From contig QWOR01000201.1 of NCBI GenBank assembly GCA_003669575.1, positions 1 to 16,490 of the forward strand: a stretch of 16,490 nt of DNA, written 5' to 3'. The stretch comes from Planctomycetota bacterium (GTDB lineage: Bacteria; Planctomycetota; Planctomycetia; Planctomycetales; Planctomycetaceae). Both the position numbers and the translations under genes were made by a program. Each line of letters opens with the position of its first letter. Position 1 is the stretch's first letter. Shown here in pieces: positions 14,230 to 16,490 of this stretch. The notes under the pieces are model-generated. The model was not told the origin of the DNA. It searched no databases and saw only the letters and a list, made by a program, of their open reading frames with translations.

Positions 14230-16490
14230 TCAGATCGGTTTCGAGGCGTCCTCGGAATCGGGTTCCGCCACGGGCTCGACGACATCTCCGATCTCTTCCA
14301 GCCCCAGCATCAGCGACGGCAGAAGGACCAGATTCCCCACCAGCCCGCTCAACATGGCGAAGCTGACGAGGATCCCGAAGTAAACCAGCGGCAGGAAGTT
14401 CGACAAAGACAAGACTGAGAATCCCAGGACCAGCGCCACGTTCGACAATACGAGGGCTCGGCCAATGTGCGTTGACGACTCGCGGAGAGCCTGAAGATGC
14501 GGCTTTCCTTCCCGGATCGCGCGCTGATACCCCGCCAGATAGTGAATGCTGGAGTCGATCGTCAGCCCCAGCGAAACGCTGGCGATCATCGCGGTGCCGA
14601 TGTTAATCGGAAGCCCGAGCCAACCCATTCCCCCGATCAGCCACAATGTCGGCAACACGTTCGGGAACATGGCAATAATGGCCCAGGAGAGTCGGCGGAA
14701 CGGAATCCACACGCAGAGCACGATCAGAGCCACCGACAGCCCGTAACTCGTCAACTGATCCCGCAACAGGCTAGAAATCAGATTGGCCAGCAACACATAG
14801 AGTCCCGTAACTTCAGCCTCGGGAAAAGTCCGGCGAGCGACTTCCTGCACGCGACGGATGAGTTCCAGCTTCACCTCGGCGTTCTGTCGTTCGCGAGCCC
14901 GCAACATGACGCGCATGCGGCCCTGTTCCGAGTTATAGAGCGATAACTCGAATTCCGGTTGCTTGTCTCTCAGGATCTCGCGACGGAGTTCGAGCGTTGG
15001 AGCAGAGACACGCGGGATCACGTCCAGGGTTGCGGGCAGCGAGACGATTTTGGTGAGTTCTGCTCCGACTGGATCATCGGGTGTTTTCCGCAACGCCTCC
15101 AGATCGGCCGTGAGCTTCCGGACTCGATCGAGGAACTCCTCGTTCAGTTCCTTGGGGGAGTCAAAGTTCACCTCCCATGTCCCGACGCCGCCGAACTTCG
15201 ACTCAAAGAAATTCAGCGACTGAACGATCGGGCTGCTGTCGCGAAAATTCTTACTGAAGTCAGTCTCGATCGTCAGATATCTGAAGCCCCAAGCCGAGAG
15301 GGCAGACATTCCTGTCAACAACGCGATCGTCGTCCAGCGTCTTGAAGTCACGGTGTCGAACAGCCATTCCAGCCAGGTCGTCAGTCGTTTCTCGGAATGG
15401 CCATGATGGAGATTTGTTTCCTGCTTCCCGATTAAAACCCCAGCTGGCAGGAACGCTACACACGCCACAAGCACCAGCATCGACGCCACGAGCATCATCA
15501 ACCCGAAGCTGCGAACGGGGGTAATACTGCTCGTCAGCAGCGATCCAAACCCGATGGCTGTCGTCACAATCGTCCAGAAGATCGGGATTGCGAGCTTATC
15601 AAAGACTTCGCGGAAGGCCTCCAGGCGGGGACGCAGTAGCCGGGCCTCGCGGTATTCGATGGCGATATGCATCACGGTGGCCACGCCGATAATCGTCGTC
15701 AGCGAGGTCAACATCGAGCTGACCATACTGAGCCGAAGCCCGGTAGATGCCAGCAACCCCATCGTCCAGAGCAACGTGGGATGCACGACCAGCAGCGGCA
15801 GGATCATCCAGCGAATGCTGCGAAACATGAAGACGATCACCAGCACCATGAGTATGGATGATGTGACGCCCAACAGGACGCTGTCCTGCTCCACGTACAG
15901 GAACATGTCCTGCACCTGCACGGGCTCCCCGGCGACATACGTCTGAGGCTGATGCTGGGCAGCGAGTTCACGAATCTTTTGAATCGTTTCCCGACGCGGG
16001 ACGGGAGTGGTCTCGGGCGGCAGAAGTCGCAGCACGATCGCCAGCGTCCCCTTGTCCTCACTGAGCAGGACTCCCCGCACCTGACTCAACACCCCGTTGT
16101 AAATCGAGGGCATCCGCATGAAGATAATGGGGACATTCTTGGGCCGAAATGGCTTTTTCAGGTGCAGCGTACTCGACGCCTTCACTCCGGGGACCTTGCT
16201 GAGTTCCTCCGCAAACGTCGCGGTTTCATCCAACACCTTCGACGACGTGAGATTGACTGAACCAGTTGCCCCTTCACGCGGCACTGGAGAGTAGGCCACC
16301 AGCACGAACTCATCGCCGCCAAACAGTGATTTACTGGCTTGATAACCTTGCAGAAGCGGATCGGAAGGAGCAAAGAACGACTCAATCGACTCATCGAGCT
16401 TCAGACTCTTCGCCGGGCGATAGCTGATGGCTGTCGCAACAACCGCAAGCGCCAGAAGCACGTAACGCTGGCGTACGACAAACTGGGTCA
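14230..16490 (-). CDS. RND/MMPL superfamily exporter (5' partial)
   Basis: The frame stays open to the window edge (TQFVVRQRYVLLALAVV...), so the GTG at 16461 is internal and the true start lies beyond the window. At least 753 residues are present with the MMPL/RND layout: TM1 at the edge, a first periplasmic domain (KLDESIESFFAPSDPLLQGY onward), TM2-6 (~15400-15920), TM7 (~15290-15350), a second periplasmic domain, and TM8-12 (~14260-14770). Numbered from the GTG, the second-half TM4-equivalent motif is GLTIDSSIHYLAGY with Asp636 as probable proton-relay residue; the first-half counterpart, IIGVATVMHIAIEY, has Ala261 there. Such proteins export lipids, hopanoids or hydrophobic compounds using the proton gradient. 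The C-terminal tail is acidic and short. No membrane-fusion protein gene is visible. The substrate is unknown. Confidence 0.88.
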   Translation of the reverse strand, partial: TQFVVRQRYVLLALAVVATAISYRPAKSLKLDESIESFFAPSDPLLQGYQASKSLFGGDEFVLVAYSPVPREGATGSVNLTSSKVLDETATFAEELSKVPGVKASSTLHLKKPFRPKNVPIIFMRMPSIYNGVLSQVRGVLLSEDKGTLAIVLRLLPPETTPVPRRETIQKIRELAAQHQPQTYVAGEPVQVQDMFLYVEQDSVLLGVTSSILMVLVIVFMFRSIRWMILPLLVVHPTLLWTMGLLASTGLRLSMVSSMLTSLTTIIGVATVMHIAIEYREARLLRPRLEAFREVFDKLAIPIFWTIVTTAIGFGSLLTSSITPVRSFGLMMLVASMLVLVACVAFLPAGVLIGKQETNLHHGHSEKRLTTWLEWLFDTVTSRRWTTIALLTGMSALSAWGFRYLTIETDFSKNFRDSSPIVQSLNFFESKFGGVGTWEVNFDSPKELNEEFLDRVRKLTADLEALRKTPDDPVGAELTKIVSLPATLDVIPRVSAPTLELRREILRDKQPEFELSLYNSEQGRMRVMLRARERQNAEVKLELIRRVQEVARRTFPEAEVTGLYVLLANLISSLLRDQLTSYGLSVALIVLCVWIPFRRLSWAIIAMFPNVLPTLWLIGGMGWLGLPINIGTAMIASVSLGLTIDSSIHYLAGYQRAIREGKPHLQALRESSTHIGRALVLSNVALVLGFSVLSLSNFLPLVYFGILVSFAMLSGLVGNLVLLPSLMLGLEEIGDVVEPVAEPDSEDASKPI

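Noticed and set aside
1..16490. CRISPR array, tRNA, rRNA, insertion sequence or prophage
   Set aside because: No regularly spaced repeats, cloverleaf pattern, rRNA core sequence, transposase or integrase motif was seen on either strand.

Overview
This window looks like chromosomal DNA from a member of the Planctomycetota, probably close to the Planctomycetaceae. The evidence is the gene content: a large 'PVC-type' dehydrogenase/HEAT/cytochrome c fusion, a secreted CehA/McbA-type PHP metallohydrolase, a 12-TM RND/MMPL exporter, an exported lactonase-type beta-propeller and several small membrane proteins of planctomycete type. Base composition is moderately GC-rich, several genes seem to use TTG or GTG starts, and gene orientation changes often. 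Every assignment was made by reading motifs by eye; no database search was possible.

Layout. (1) Bases 1-2789 (+) hold the 3' part of a dehydrogenase-like propeller with HEAT-type repeats and a C-terminal CxxCH haem domain; its 5' end lies outside the window. (2) 2848-3711 (+) is a VanX/DdpX-like M15 D-Ala-D-Ala dipeptidase. (3) 3857-5131 (-) is a two-gene unit: a DUF2780 protein followed by a single-pass membrane protein whose C-terminal domain resembles BECR-fold (Barnase-EndoU-ColicinE5/D-RelE) RNases. (4) A 376-bp gene-free divergent region follows. (5) 5508-6671 (+) is an exported lactonase-type propeller ending at a clear rho-independent terminator. (6) 6837-10371 (+) is a run of an 87-aa membrane protein, a 274-aa membrane protein (probably DUF6677), a 58-aa two-TM protein, xseA, a REP-like palindromic element and a SHOCT-DUF4870 membrane protein. 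(7) 10361-14038 (-) reads as one transcription unit in the order PHP metallohydrolase, mobA, DUF309; mobA and DUF309 overlap as TGATG. (8) 14230-16490 (-) is an RND/MMPL exporter whose 5' end lies outside the window.

Most of the region is ordinary housekeeping and accessory content. There is no phage, insertion sequence, CRISPR array, tRNA or rRNA that I can recognise, and no convincing new multi-gene system. The points most worth a second look are the membrane-tethered RNase-like domain next to DUF2780, the palindromic element after xseA with its competing hairpins, the missing proton-relay Asp in one half of the RND protein, and xseA standing without xseB.
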